In this document: positions 52,437 to 63,900 of the stretch, one piece after another
Layout: every line of letters starts with the position of its first letter
Position numbering within the stretch: the stretch's first letter is position 1
NCBI GenBank assembly: GCA_910576975.1
Contig: CAJTJY010000019.1
Coordinates: forward strand, 1-64,000
Direction: 5' to 3'
Source: an uncultured Lachnospiraceae bacterium
Lineage (GTDB): Bacteria; Bacillota; Clostridia; Lachnospirales; Lachnospiraceae
Length of the DNA: 64,000 bases
Notes under the pieces: generated by a model
Databases searched by the model: none
Told to the model about the DNA's origin: nothing
What the model saw: only the letters and a program-made list of their open reading frames with translations
Made by a program: the position numbers and the translations under genes

Positions 52437-52476
52437 AAACTTGAAAAGTGTTTTGTAATAAGGAGGAATGAAAAGC

Positions 52477-53769
52477 ATGTTGGGAGGTTCTTTTTGGATT
52501 GCGTTTTTGCGTAATGCCATTAGTACAGTATTAATGTTGTCATTTTTTATGATGCTGGACCGACCGAGGTTTTCAATGAAGAAAACAGCCTGGTGTTACA
52601 TTATATTTGGTTTTTCTATGATTATTTCTTATAGTGTTTGGTTTCTGGTGGCAAACAGCAGCTTTGTCCGTTTTGCCGCGCTGTCGGCGCTTCCCGTTAT
52701 TGGGGTTTTCTGTAGCATCATGAGCAGCGAAGTTTTGTATTTGTCTTTGTATAAGATGGCATTGACATTTTATTTATTTTCTGTATGTACTTTTTGCGGC
52801 GTGGATGTGGCGCGCTGGTGGTTTGGAGGTAATCTATGGGTAGACATTTTTGTGCGTTTTGTCTGTTTTGTGCTAATCCTTATTTTTACTTGGTTTAAGT
52901 TCCGCAAGCAGTTTTTGAGTGGCGTGGATTTTTTGCTCCAGGAAATGGATTTGTTCAGCGCAGCAGCTCTATTCGTGTCAGTAATGCTTGGCGCAATTAT
53001 GGCATATTGGCCTAATTTACAAGGATTTTCTGTATTTAACATGGTGCGTGCGTTTTTGATTCTGTTTATGGCGGGAACGCTTCAGTATGCAATCCTTCAT
53101 CTGTATATTCACTTAGGTCAGGAACATTATTATCAAGCGGAGAAAGAGCTGCTTGAAGTAAATGAACAGCTCTTGCACCAGCAGATGGATCTTATGAGAG
53201 AATCAGAGATAGAGGCGGCGAGGATTCGCCATGATGTGCGCCATCATGTCCTTTTGATTCGGGAATATGTTCAAAACATGGAGTATGATCAGCTTCTTGT
53301 GTATCTTACACAGTATGATGAAGATGTGGAAAAATGGAAAGTAAAGGATATCAGCAAGAATCTGGCGGTAAACAGTATTTTGCTGGCTTATGCGAAAAAG
53401 GCGAGGAGACAGGATATTCAAGTCGCTATGGATGTGAGACTGGGAGGGAATGTGCCTATTCGGGATATTGATTGGATTGCAATTCTGGCAAATATGTTTG
53501 AGAATGCAATTCATGGGTGTGTCGGTTCTGGGCAGCCGCAACAAGAGATAGACATTTATATATCACAGAAAAGAAACAAGGTGATAATCCAGTGCCAGAA
53601 TACAAGCAGCGAAGAAGTGGTTTTTCATAAAGGGCTGCCACAGTCGGATAAAGGCGGAGGCATGGGTGTGATCAGTATTATGAAAGCGGTTTCCCGCTAT
53701 GAAGGTGAAACAGATTTTTCCGTGGAGAACGGAATGTTTATTACAAGAATTTTGCTGAATCTTATTTAG
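52477..53769 (+). CDS. GHKL-domain sensor histidine kinase (third of three, orphan)
   Basis: 430 residues. Six to seven helices; AARIRHDVRHHVLLIREYVQ (H-box), DIDWIAILANMFENAIHGCV (N-box) and GGGMGVISIMKAVSRYEG (G-box). I chose the ATG at 52477: it starts MLGGSFWIAFLRNAIS like its paralogue and is 10 bases after AGGAGG; the ATG at 52468 is only 1 base from it. It has no regulator gene of its own and is the first gene of the operon with the acyltransferase and synthetase, so it probably feeds the second regulator. Confidence 0.92.
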   Translation: MLGGSFWIAFLRNAISTVLMLSFFMMLDRPRFSMKKTAWCYIIFGFSMIISYSVWFLVANSSFVRFAALSALPVIGVFCSIMSSEVLYLSLYKMALTFYLFSVCTFCGVDVARWWFGGNLWVDIFVRFVCFVLILIFTWFKFRKQFLSGVDFLLQEMDLFSAAALFVSVMLGAIMAYWPNLQGFSVFNMVRAFLILFMAGTLQYAILHLYIHLGQEHYYQAEKELLEVNEQLLHQQMDLMRESEIEAARIRHDVRHHVLLIREYVQNMEYDQLLVYLTQYDEDVEKWKVKDISKNLAVNSILLAYAKKARRQDIQVAMDVRLGGNVPIRDIDWIAILANMFENAIHGCVGSGQPQQEIDIYISQKRNKVIIQCQNTSSEEVVFHKGLPQSDKGGGMGVISIMKAVSRYEGETDFSVENGMFITRILLNLI

Positions 53770-53841
53770 CAGAATCGTATATATCAAGGAAAGGATAAGA
53801 GACAATGCCATGGATTTCAAAATGCGTGGAGGATTAAAAGG

Positions 53842-54960
53842 ATGAATACAATTTTTTCAAAGGAAGAAGTAAATATAGGAAGGCAAAGTGAGTTCGATTA
53901 TCTGAAAGGGATTTTCATGCTGTTTATATACCTGATCCATGCGTTTCAGGCAACTTTGTCTTTGCAGGATTCCATTAGTACATGGATTTATTCGTTTGCA
54001 ACGATGTCTGGGGCAGCTATTTTCATTTTTGTTATGGGAATTGGGACTGTTTACAGCAAGCATGCAGCGCCGGCGGATTTTGCAAAGAGTGGCGTTCGCA
54101 TGGTGATTTACCAGTATTTGAATAATATTGCTTATATAGTGGCATTGGTGATACCTTATCCTTTCGTTTCTGGAAAGTTGACAGAGACCATGACGGAAAA
54201 TTTAAGATCACTGATAAAGATTTACATGCAATATACGAATATCTTTTTTATTACTGGAATCATCTATCTGGTATTGGCGTTGCTTAAGAAATTGGATCTG
54301 AATACGGTATGGTATGTGATCATAGGTGCAGCAGCCAGCATAGCGGCGCCATTTATTTATGGCATGCCTGTGAATGTGCCGGTAATTGGGTATATCGTTA
54401 AGCTTTTGATTGGAGATGCAGATTTTGTGTCTTTTACACCGCTTTATTTTCTGTCTTATGCGTTGTTCGGAGTTGCTTTTGGCAAAATGATAAGACATGT
54501 GAAAGATAAAGCGAGATTTTACAGAATGTTTGTTATTCCATCTATTGCAATTGTCGCTGTATGGTGGGGACTGGTGTTTAGAAATTATGGTTCGGATCTA
54601 TCAGAAATGCACGCTTTTCTCAGTGATGCATATACGCATCCGAATTTTTGGCATGTGGTGGCAAGTTTGGCGCATATATTTCTTTTTGCCACAATTTTTT
54701 TCTTTATCGAAGAAATGCGCAGAAAAGATAACAAGTTATGTGAACCGAAGAATCCTGTTGCGAGACAGCTTCTATATTACAGCAGACATATTTCGAAATA
54801 CTATGCCCTGCATGTGCTGGTATATTTTGTTGCCCTTGGATTAAACAGTTATGAGAGCTTTCAGAGCTATCAATGCTGGCTCCTCGCATTATTGTCAATT
54901 GTGGTTACGGAGCTTATGGTAAGAGGATTTAACTATTTGTCTGAAAAATATGTTAACTAA
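53842..54960 (+). CDS. Polytopic membrane acyltransferase (acyltransferase 3 / DUF1624-like)
   Basis: 372 residues with about ten helices. N terminus EFDYLKGIFMLFIYLIHAFQ matches the start of acyltransferase-3 and DUF1624 proteins, where the His of LIHAF is the usual catalytic or acyl-accepting position. Lies between the third kinase and the synthetase; its last bases precede the synthetase ribosome site. It may acylate the peptide product or its carrier lipid, or help export it; inference from context only. A weak AGGAT-type site precedes the ATG. Confidence 0.8.
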   Translation: MNTIFSKEEVNIGRQSEFDYLKGIFMLFIYLIHAFQATLSLQDSISTWIYSFATMSGAAIFIFVMGIGTVYSKHAAPADFAKSGVRMVIYQYLNNIAYIVALVIPYPFVSGKLTETMTENLRSLIKIYMQYTNIFFITGIIYLVLALLKKLDLNTVWYVIIGAAASIAAPFIYGMPVNVPVIGYIVKLLIGDADFVSFTPLYFLSYALFGVAFGKMIRHVKDKARFYRMFVIPSIAIVAVWWGLVFRNYGSDLSEMHAFLSDAYTHPNFWHVVASLAHIFLFATIFFFIEEMRRKDNKLCEPKNPVARQLLYYSRHISKYYALHVLVYFVALGLNSYESFQSYQCWLLALLSIVVTELMVRGFNYLSEKYVN

Positions 54961-54988
54961 ATTTTTTATAAATGTAGGAGGAAAAGAA

Positions 54989-57900
54989 ATGAATTTTTTG
55001 GATGACTTTCAGTATGTGGTGCGCACATACCCGCAAAAGGCGGCGTTGGCGGACTGCAACGGGGAACGGATGACAACGTATGGGGAGCTTGAAAACCTCA
55101 GTCGTAGGATAGCCGCTAAGCTTTTGAGGTCAAGGGAAGTGTCAGGCAGAGCCGTCATGGTCTGCATGGGCAGGAAGATGGAATATATTGCGGCGGAACT
55201 AGGCATTATGATGGCTGGCGCTGCGTTTGTGCCAGTGCTGCCAGAATACCCCAAGGAACGGCTTTCTTATATCAAAGAGGACTGCAAGGCGGTAGAAGTG
55301 ATAGATGATGGCTGGCTGTCAGATATCGGGACTTATGAACCTATTCAGCCGCAAGCAAGGGAGGATGACAGTCGCGCAATGATTATCTATACCTCTGGCT
55401 CTACTGGTTATCCCAAGGGGATTGTACATACTATGGAGAGCCTTACGCAGGGAGTCTGGCGGAATAGGCGCGTTATGAATGTGGATGAAAACGATGTGCA
55501 GGCAGCGGGGGCGCCGATGTCTTTCGTTGTCTTAATCTTAGAGTATTTTGCCGTGCTTTCGCGCGGCGGCTGTTCCCATATCTTACCGGAAGAGACTAGG
55601 AAAGACGTGCGGCTTTTGGAGGATTATTTTGCCGAAAAAGGCATTACCTGCGCATTTATCAGCCCGCAGATACTGCGTCTGTTTAAAAATAAGAGCCGTA
55701 CCTTGAAAAAAGTGGCGACCGGAAGCGAACGTGTTTCCATGCTGGCAGGGGATGGTTATGCACTGTATAACTGCTATGGCGCTAGTGAGACGGCAGCGAC
55801 GGTGTTAAGCTATAAGATTGAGGAACCCATGGAAAATACGCCGATTGGCAAACCGTTGGATGGACTGGAATTTTTCCTGTTGGATGAGGACGGAAAAGAG
55901 GTTGCGGATGGAGAAGAGGGAGAAATCTGCATCAAGGGCGTCCTTGCAAAGTCTTATCTTAATCTGGAGGAACAGACCGCAAAGACATTTGCCAAGCAGG
56001 AGGATGGCAGCGTTCTTTTGCATACTGGTGACATGGGGCGCAGGACGCCAGATGGCAATTATGTGTATGTCAACCGCAAGGACTGGATGGTGAAAATCAA
56101 TGGGCAGCGCGTGGAAACCGGAGAGATTGAATTGCGCATTTCTTCTATGCCAGAAGTGGAAAACGCAGTTGTAAAGGCTTTTGAGGATGAAAATGGGCAG
56201 AATTACCTCTGTGCATACTATGTGTCAGCAGAAGAATTGAAGATGGAACAGATCCGCAACTATCTGAAAGAGACGCTTCCTGATTATATGGTTCCCCGAT
56301 TTTTTAAACGATTGGACAGCCTGCCGAAGAATGTGAATGGCAAGTTGGATCGTACAGTATTGCTGCCGCCGGGGTTAGACGAATATAAGACAATGTATCA
56401 AGAGCCGAAGAGCCACTGTGAGAAACGCATCTGCCAAGGCTTTGAGGAAGTTTTGCACTGTGGCAGGGTTGGTGTGAATGACGATTTCTTTAAACTGGGC
56501 GGAGATTCTATCAATGTTTTAAAACTTGCAGAATTCCTCAGTGATATAGAATTGGCGCCAGAACTGGTATTGAGTGGCAGAGTGCCTGCAAAGATTGCAG
56601 CGCTTTTAGAAGAGAAGCAGGAAGATAAGTTGGAGAAGCATTCTAAGGAGAGGGAGGAATATGTCCTTACCGATTCCCAGATGGGCGTTTACTTAGAATG
56701 TGTCAATGACCCGCAGTCGACGATGTACAATATTCCTATGTGCTGTGAACTTCCAGATGCTATTGATATGGAGAAATTTAAGTATGCTGTGAAGAAAGTG
56801 GTAGCCATGCATCCGTCTTTTGGCGTGAACATTGCATTGAATAAGGGAACGCCAGTGATGAGCCTGCATCCAGAATATCAGAAAGCAGTTGTCAGCCAGT
56901 GGGAAACAGAGGATATCGAAGCCGTCAAGAGGACGTTTGTACGCCCATTCCGGTTAGAAGGAGAGCCGCTATATCGCATGGCGCTGTACCACTGCGGCAA
57001 CAAATACTTTTTTTTGTTTGATGTGCACCACATTATTTTTGATGGCACATCGGTTAAGGTATTTCTTGATGAAATTTCGCAGCTTTACCACGGAGAGGAG
57101 CCAGAGTCTGAGGAAATTTCCCTGATGGATTTCTCTGTCTATGAAGAATCCTTAAAAGATACTGCCAAATATCAGAAAGCACGGGAATTTTTTGCGGGCA
57201 AATTTGCAGGTGAGGATGTTGGTGAGGCATTAATAAAAGATTATAGAAAAAAAACGGTAACGCCTGCCAGCAAGGAGGTTAGAATTTCTCTAGGCGGGGA
57301 ATTGTCGTCCATGGCGGTGGAGCAGTTTGTACGACAGAAAGGAATTTCTGAAAATACATTGTTTCTGGGGGCATTTTCCTATACGTTGGGCAAATTCAGC
57401 GGGGAAAATAAGAGCCTGTTTTGTTCAGTCAATAACGGCAGGCATACAGTAAATATGGCAAATTCCACGGGAATGTTTGTGCGCACGCTGCCAATTTACC
57501 ATTCCTGGGAGGAAAGCGTGTCTGTGGAACGATATCTGCAAAACTTCCAGGAGGAATTTTATGCGGTGATGAGTCATGATTGTATTTCTTTTGCCGAGCT
57601 GGCGAAAGATTATGGCATTGCCTCGGATATTCTTTTTGTCTACCAAGGGGAAATGTTTCAAGGCTTGTCATTGGAAGACAGACAGTATGCGGCGGTGCCG
57701 CTTGCAACCAAAGATGTGCAGGCAGACGTTTCCGTAATGGTGATGAAGCAGAGAGGGGGATATGAAATTTCTCTGGAATACCGCACAGATTTATATTGTG
57801 AGGAGACGACACGCGGTTTACTTCATATGTTGTTGCAAGTTTTAAAAGGGATGTTAACCAACGAAAGCCTTGGACAAATTGCCCTTACGTCTGAACTGGA

Positions 57901-60900
57901 TATACAGATTTTAGATCGTTTTAACGAGACAGAAGTTTCCTATGACCGAAGTAAGACAGTGATTGATTTGTTCCGCGCACAGGCGAGAAAGACGCCAGAT
58001 CACACAGCCGTTGTCTACACAGATAGAAGTTATACGTATGCCCAGGTGGATGAAATGACAGACCGTCTTGCCGCTTACGTTGCGGGGCTTGGCATTGGCA
58101 GGGAAGAAGTGGTATCTGTGCTGATTCCCAGATGTGAATACATGACGATTGCTTCGATTGGTGTTTCTAAGTCCGGTGCGGCATATCAGCCCTTAGACCC
58201 TTCCTATCCGAAAGAGCGGTTAGCGTTTATGATGGAGGATTCCGCAGCAAAATTGCTGATTGCCGATGAGGAACTTTTGTCACTGGTACCACAGTGGCAG
58301 GGCAGAGTTTTGTTGACAAAGGATATCCCCAATTTGCCCAAGACAGACAAGATCCCAGAGCCGCCAAAACCGGAGGATTTATTTATTCTGCTCTACACAT
58401 CGGGTTCTACAGGCGTGCCCAAGGGCTGTATGCTTGAGCATAGAAATATTGCGGCGTTCTGCGATAGCTATCGCAGGAATTATGAATTGACGGAAGATAG
58501 TTGTGCAGCAGCTTATGCAAGTTACGGATTTGACGCCAATATGATGGATATGTACCCCACGCTGACGTCTGGAGCCGTGCTTCATATCATAGATGAGTCG
58601 ATACGTTTAGACTTGAATGCATTGCATGAGTATTTTGAGGAACATGGTATTACCAACGTATTTATGACGACCCAGATTGGGCGGGCGTTTGCCACCAGCA
58701 TGCTTTCTGGTGCGGCACGTTCAGGCAGTGCTGCGGATGCAAAGAATACACATTTGAAATATCTGCTGATGGGCGGAGAAGCGCTGACACCGTTTACGCC
58801 TGAGGGCGGCACGCATTACTTGAATGTGTATGGACCTACGGAATGTACGATTTTAACGACCACCTACCCATTTGAGAAATATGAGGAGGATTTGCCAATC
58901 GGCAAGCCTTTGCCAAATGTGAAACTATATATTGTAGATAAGCAGGGCAGAAGGGTTCCAGTTGGCGTGCCAGGAGAATTGTGTATTTCTGGCGTCCATG
59001 TATCTCGTGGTTACCTGAACCGTCCAGAGAAAACGGCGGAAGTGTATGGTGACAATCCGTATAGCGATTTGCCGGAGTATAGCAGGATTTATCATACTGG
59101 TGACATTGTGCGTTATTTGCCAGATGGCAACATCCAGTTTATCGGCAGAAGGGACGGGCAGGTGAAGATCCGTGGCTTCCGTATCGAGTTGACTGAGGTG
59201 GAGGAGATTATCCGTCGGTTCCCAGGCATTAAGGATGCTACGGTGGCAGCTTTTGACGAGCCATCCGGTGGGAAATACATTGCTGCTTATGTGGTTTCGG
59301 ACGAAGAAGTTGATGTGGATGCGATGAATGCATTTATCGAGGAGAGCAAGCCGCCATATATGGTTCCGGCAGTGACAATGCAGATTGACAAGATTCCTCT
59401 GAATCAGAACCAGAAAGTAAATAAGCGTGCGCTGCCCATGCCAGAGCGCAAGCAGGAAGATTTCGTGATGCCTGAGGGAGAAGCACAGCAGAAGATTTTT
59501 GACTGTATCGCAGAAGTTATTGGACATCGAGAATTTGGTGCAAATTCAGATATCTATAAGGCAGGGCTGACCTCGATCGGCGCAGTCAAGTTGAACGTGC
59601 TGTTGTCGGATGCCTTTGAGGGTGCAGTGATCCGCAACAAGGATTTAAAAGAGCATAATACGGTAGAGAAATTAGAAAAATTCTTGGCGAAAAGCAGCCA
59701 CAAGGAAACCTTTGAGAAACAGGAGACATATCCGCTGACTCAGACACAGAATGGTATTTTTGTAGAGTGTGCCGCCAATCCAGGAAGTACGATTTATAAT
59801 ATTCCGTTCTTGTTCCGCCTGGGGGAGAATGTGGATTTACAACGTTTGAAAAAGGCGATAGAGGAGACAGTAGAGGCACATCCTTATATTAAGACGACGA
59901 TTATGCTGGATGATGACGGTGATATCAGGCAGAAACGCAATGACGCTTTGCCATTTGAAGTTAAGATATGCGAAAAGCTGCATAGGGAAGAACTGGTGAA
60001 ACCGTATCAGATCCTTGGCGACAGACTGTTTCGTATACAATTATTTGATACGCCGGAAGGCAAATATCTTTTCTTAGAATTCCATCATATTATCAGCGAT
60101 GGGGAATCCTGCGGTATTTTTCTCCGCGACATGAATGAGGCATATGGGGGGAAATCGCCAGAGAAGGAGAAGTTCAGCGGTTATGAGGTTGCGCTTGTGG
60201 AGCAGAAAGCGATACAAGGACAGGAGTATGCCCTTGCCAAACAATACTATGATGGTATTTTTATGGGCTGCAACACCGATTTCCTTCCAGCTAAGGACCA
60301 CAGGGAGGAAATACCAGGGATAGGCTTATATCAGAGGGCAGATAAGACGGATATGGAGGCGCTGCGAAGATTCTGCACCGAGCAGAAAGTTACTTTGAAT
60401 ACGTTGTTTACGGCAGCATTTGGATTTGTGACAGGGCGTTATGTCTATAAAGATGAGGCAGTCTTTACAACCATTTATAATGGCAGAAATGATTCCAGGC
60501 TTACGTCTACCATCAACATGCTGGTGAAGACGCTGCCAGTTCACTGTAATCTGGATGGGGAACAGGAGATTGGCTCTTACCTGAAAGAGACTGGCGAACA
60601 ATTGGTGAACAGCATGAACGCTGACATCTATTCATTTGCAGAAATTAGCAGGGCTTACGGTATTAAGGCGGATATTATGTTCGCGTTCCAGGGCGACAAC
60701 TTCCTGTTTGATACGATTGCTGGGGAGAAGGCCATCAGTGAGAAGCTTTCCTTAGACACGGCAAAGGCTCCATTATCCATAGATGTTATGGTAAATGAAA
60801 ATGAGATCTGCTATCAGGTGGAATATCGCAGTGATATGTATGAAGAGAATACGATTGCTGGGCTGGTTGACAGTCTTGCGGTGGTAGTTCAGGAATTTCA

Positions 60901-63900
60901 GGATAAGAAGCAGTTAAAGGAAGTCTGCATGGTTAGCCAAAAGGCACGCCATGAGCTGGATCACTACAATAAAACGGATTATGCAGTGGAGCAGACCACG
61001 GCAAATAAACTGTTTGAGCGGCAGGTTGCTCTTTATCCAGATAAAACGGCGGTGATTGCCTGCGGCAAAAGCCTGACGTTTTGTGAACTGAATGAGAATG
61101 CCAATAAGATTGCAAACCATTTAATTGAGATGGGATTATCCATTGAGCAGATGGTAGGCGTGATGCTGCCAAGGACTGTGGATGTCTATGCGGCAAGGCA
61201 GGGAATTATGAAAGCAGGCGGTGCATTCCTGCCCATAGACCCCGAATACCCAGATGAGCGTATCAGTTATATCCTGGAAGATTCAAGAGCAGAGTTTGTG
61301 CTGATGCCCAGGGAGATTGCAAAAGAGCGGAAAAAACTGCTTGAAAATCTGTCTGCCAGAGTTTTGATTTTAGAGGAACTTTTGGAAAGTGATGGCAATA
61401 TCGAAAATCCTGAAGTGGATATTCGCCCAGAAAACCTGTGTTACTGCATTTATACTTCTGGCTCTACTGGAAAGCCTAAAGGTGTCATGATTGAGCATCG
61501 GAATCTGGTGAACTATGTGGACGATAACCCGTACAATATAGAAGCGCATTCTTATGTATACAACGCCACGGTATCACTGGCATTTGCAGCGATTACCTTT
61601 GACGTCTCCATTTTGGAGGAATGTATCCCACTGTACCACGGCATTACCGTCTGCATGGCAAACGAAGAGGAAATCCACAATCCGCTTGCGCTTTCCCAGT
61701 TGATTCTGGAACATGGTGTGGATATGATGACTTGTACACCGTCGTTTTTAATCAATATTATTGACATGCCGGAGATGAAGAAATCGTTGTCGCAGATCAA
61801 GGTCTTTAACGTGGGTGCGGAGGCATTTCCAGAGGCGCTCTATGACAAGATTATGGCTCTTGGAACCAACGCGATTACCTTTAATGGCTATGGGCCCACC
61901 GAGACGACGATTGGCTGTGCCTTTGACCAGGTGACAGGGGATAAGATTACCATTGGCAAGCCGATGGCAAACATTAAGATGGTAATGATTGATAAGTACC
62001 GCAACCTGCTTCCCGCTGGCGTACCAGGCGAGCTTTTGATTATTGGAAATGGTGTCGGCAGGGGCTATGTGGGCAAACCAGAGATGACAGCGGACAAATT
62101 TATCCAGTTTGAGGGCATGAATGCTTACCGCAGCGGCGATTTGGCGAAGTGGAACCACCATGGCAAGATTGAATTTATGGGACGTATGGATAACCAGGTA
62201 AAGCTGCGCGGACTTCGTGTGGAGTTAGATGAGATTGAAAATGTCATGAACCAGTACCCCACGGTAAAATCCAGCGTAGTGCTTGTAAAAGAAAAAGATT
62301 CCAACCAGTTCCTATGCGGCTATTTTGTGGCTGAGAGCCAGGTGGAGAAACAGAATTTGACCTGCTTTATGCAGAAATATTTGACGCCTTATATGGTGCC
62401 GAGTGTGCTTATGCAGCTTCCTGAGCTGCCGCTTACCAATAACGGCAAGGTTAATAAGCGCGCCCTGCCAGAGCCAGAGTACACAGTGGAGAATAAGAAT
62501 TATGTAAAGCCGCGCACAGAGCTGCAACGTCAATTATGTGAGATCTTTGAGATGGCTCTCGGTGTGGATCAGATTGGTATCGAGGATGATTTCTTTGAAA
62601 ATGGCGGTACGTCCCTATCTGCGTCTAAAGTGGCGATGAAGTGCATGAGTGCTGGCATTCAGGTAGCATATGCTGACTTGTTCGAGTACAAGACGCCCTT
62701 GGAACTGGAACGCCATATCCAAAATCAGCAGGGCGGGAACACTGCCACAGGAGAAGAAAAGAGCGGGGAAGGACAGAGCGCCTTAGAGCAGGTGTTAAGC
62801 CACAATGTGGTAGAGCGTGTGGACGAAATTGCTCCATCAGCACTTGGAAATGTTCTGCTTACAGGTGCAAATGGCTTCCTGGGAGCGCACATCTTAAAGA
62901 ACATGATAGACAATGAGGACAATGTGATATATTGCCTGATGCGCAAGGGGAAAGCTTCCACCTTGGAGAAACGGTTAAAGAGTATGCTGGTATATTATTT
63001 CAGCAATCCCTATGAAGAATTATTCGGCAATCGGATCCAATTAATAGAAGGCGATATCACGGACGCTGCCATGGTAGAAAGCCTGAAACAGTACGACTTT
63101 GCCAGGGTTATCAATTGTGCAGCGTGTGTGAAGCATTTCTCTGCGGATGATACTTTGGAGCAGGTGAATTACCAGGGTGTTTTGAATTTGATTCATTTGT
63201 GTGAAAAGACAGGGCGCGAGTTGATTCAGATTTCCACGGTGAGCATTGCTGGGGAAAATGTAGGTGGCAAATTCCCACAGGAGAAGAAGCTGTACGAGAG
63301 TGAACTTTACTTTGGACAGAGCCTTTCCAACAAGTATATTGACACGAAGTTCCGTGCAGAAAAGGCTGTCTTAGAGGCAGCGGCACAGGGCATGAAGGGC
63401 AAGGTCATCCGTGTAGGGAACCTGATGAGCCGTGTCAGTGACGGTGAATTTCAGATAAACTCCGTGACAAATGGATTTATGCGCACTCTGCGCGGCTATG
63501 TGGCTCTTGGCAGATTCCCAGTGTCTATGCTGGATATGCCGACAGAATTTTCACCGATTGATGCTACGGCGGAGGCGATTGTCAAATTGTCTGCGGTTCA
63601 GGGTGAATTTACGGTGTTCCATGCTTATAGCAGCTATTTCATCCAGATGGCGGATGTGATAGAGCAGATGAATGAGTCAGGCATTCTTGTGGAGACAGTC
63701 AGTGATGAGGATTTTAATCAGGCGCTTTTTGCAGCTTTGGAGGATGAGGAGAACAACGAGCTAATCTCTGGCCTGATTGCCTATGCATCCAGTGACGCAG
63801 ATCATAGCACTGTCTACATAGATGCGGACAATAGTTTCACGACCAAAGCCTTGTACCGTCTTGGGTTTAAGTGGCCGATGCCAGACAGTGTTTACCTTAA

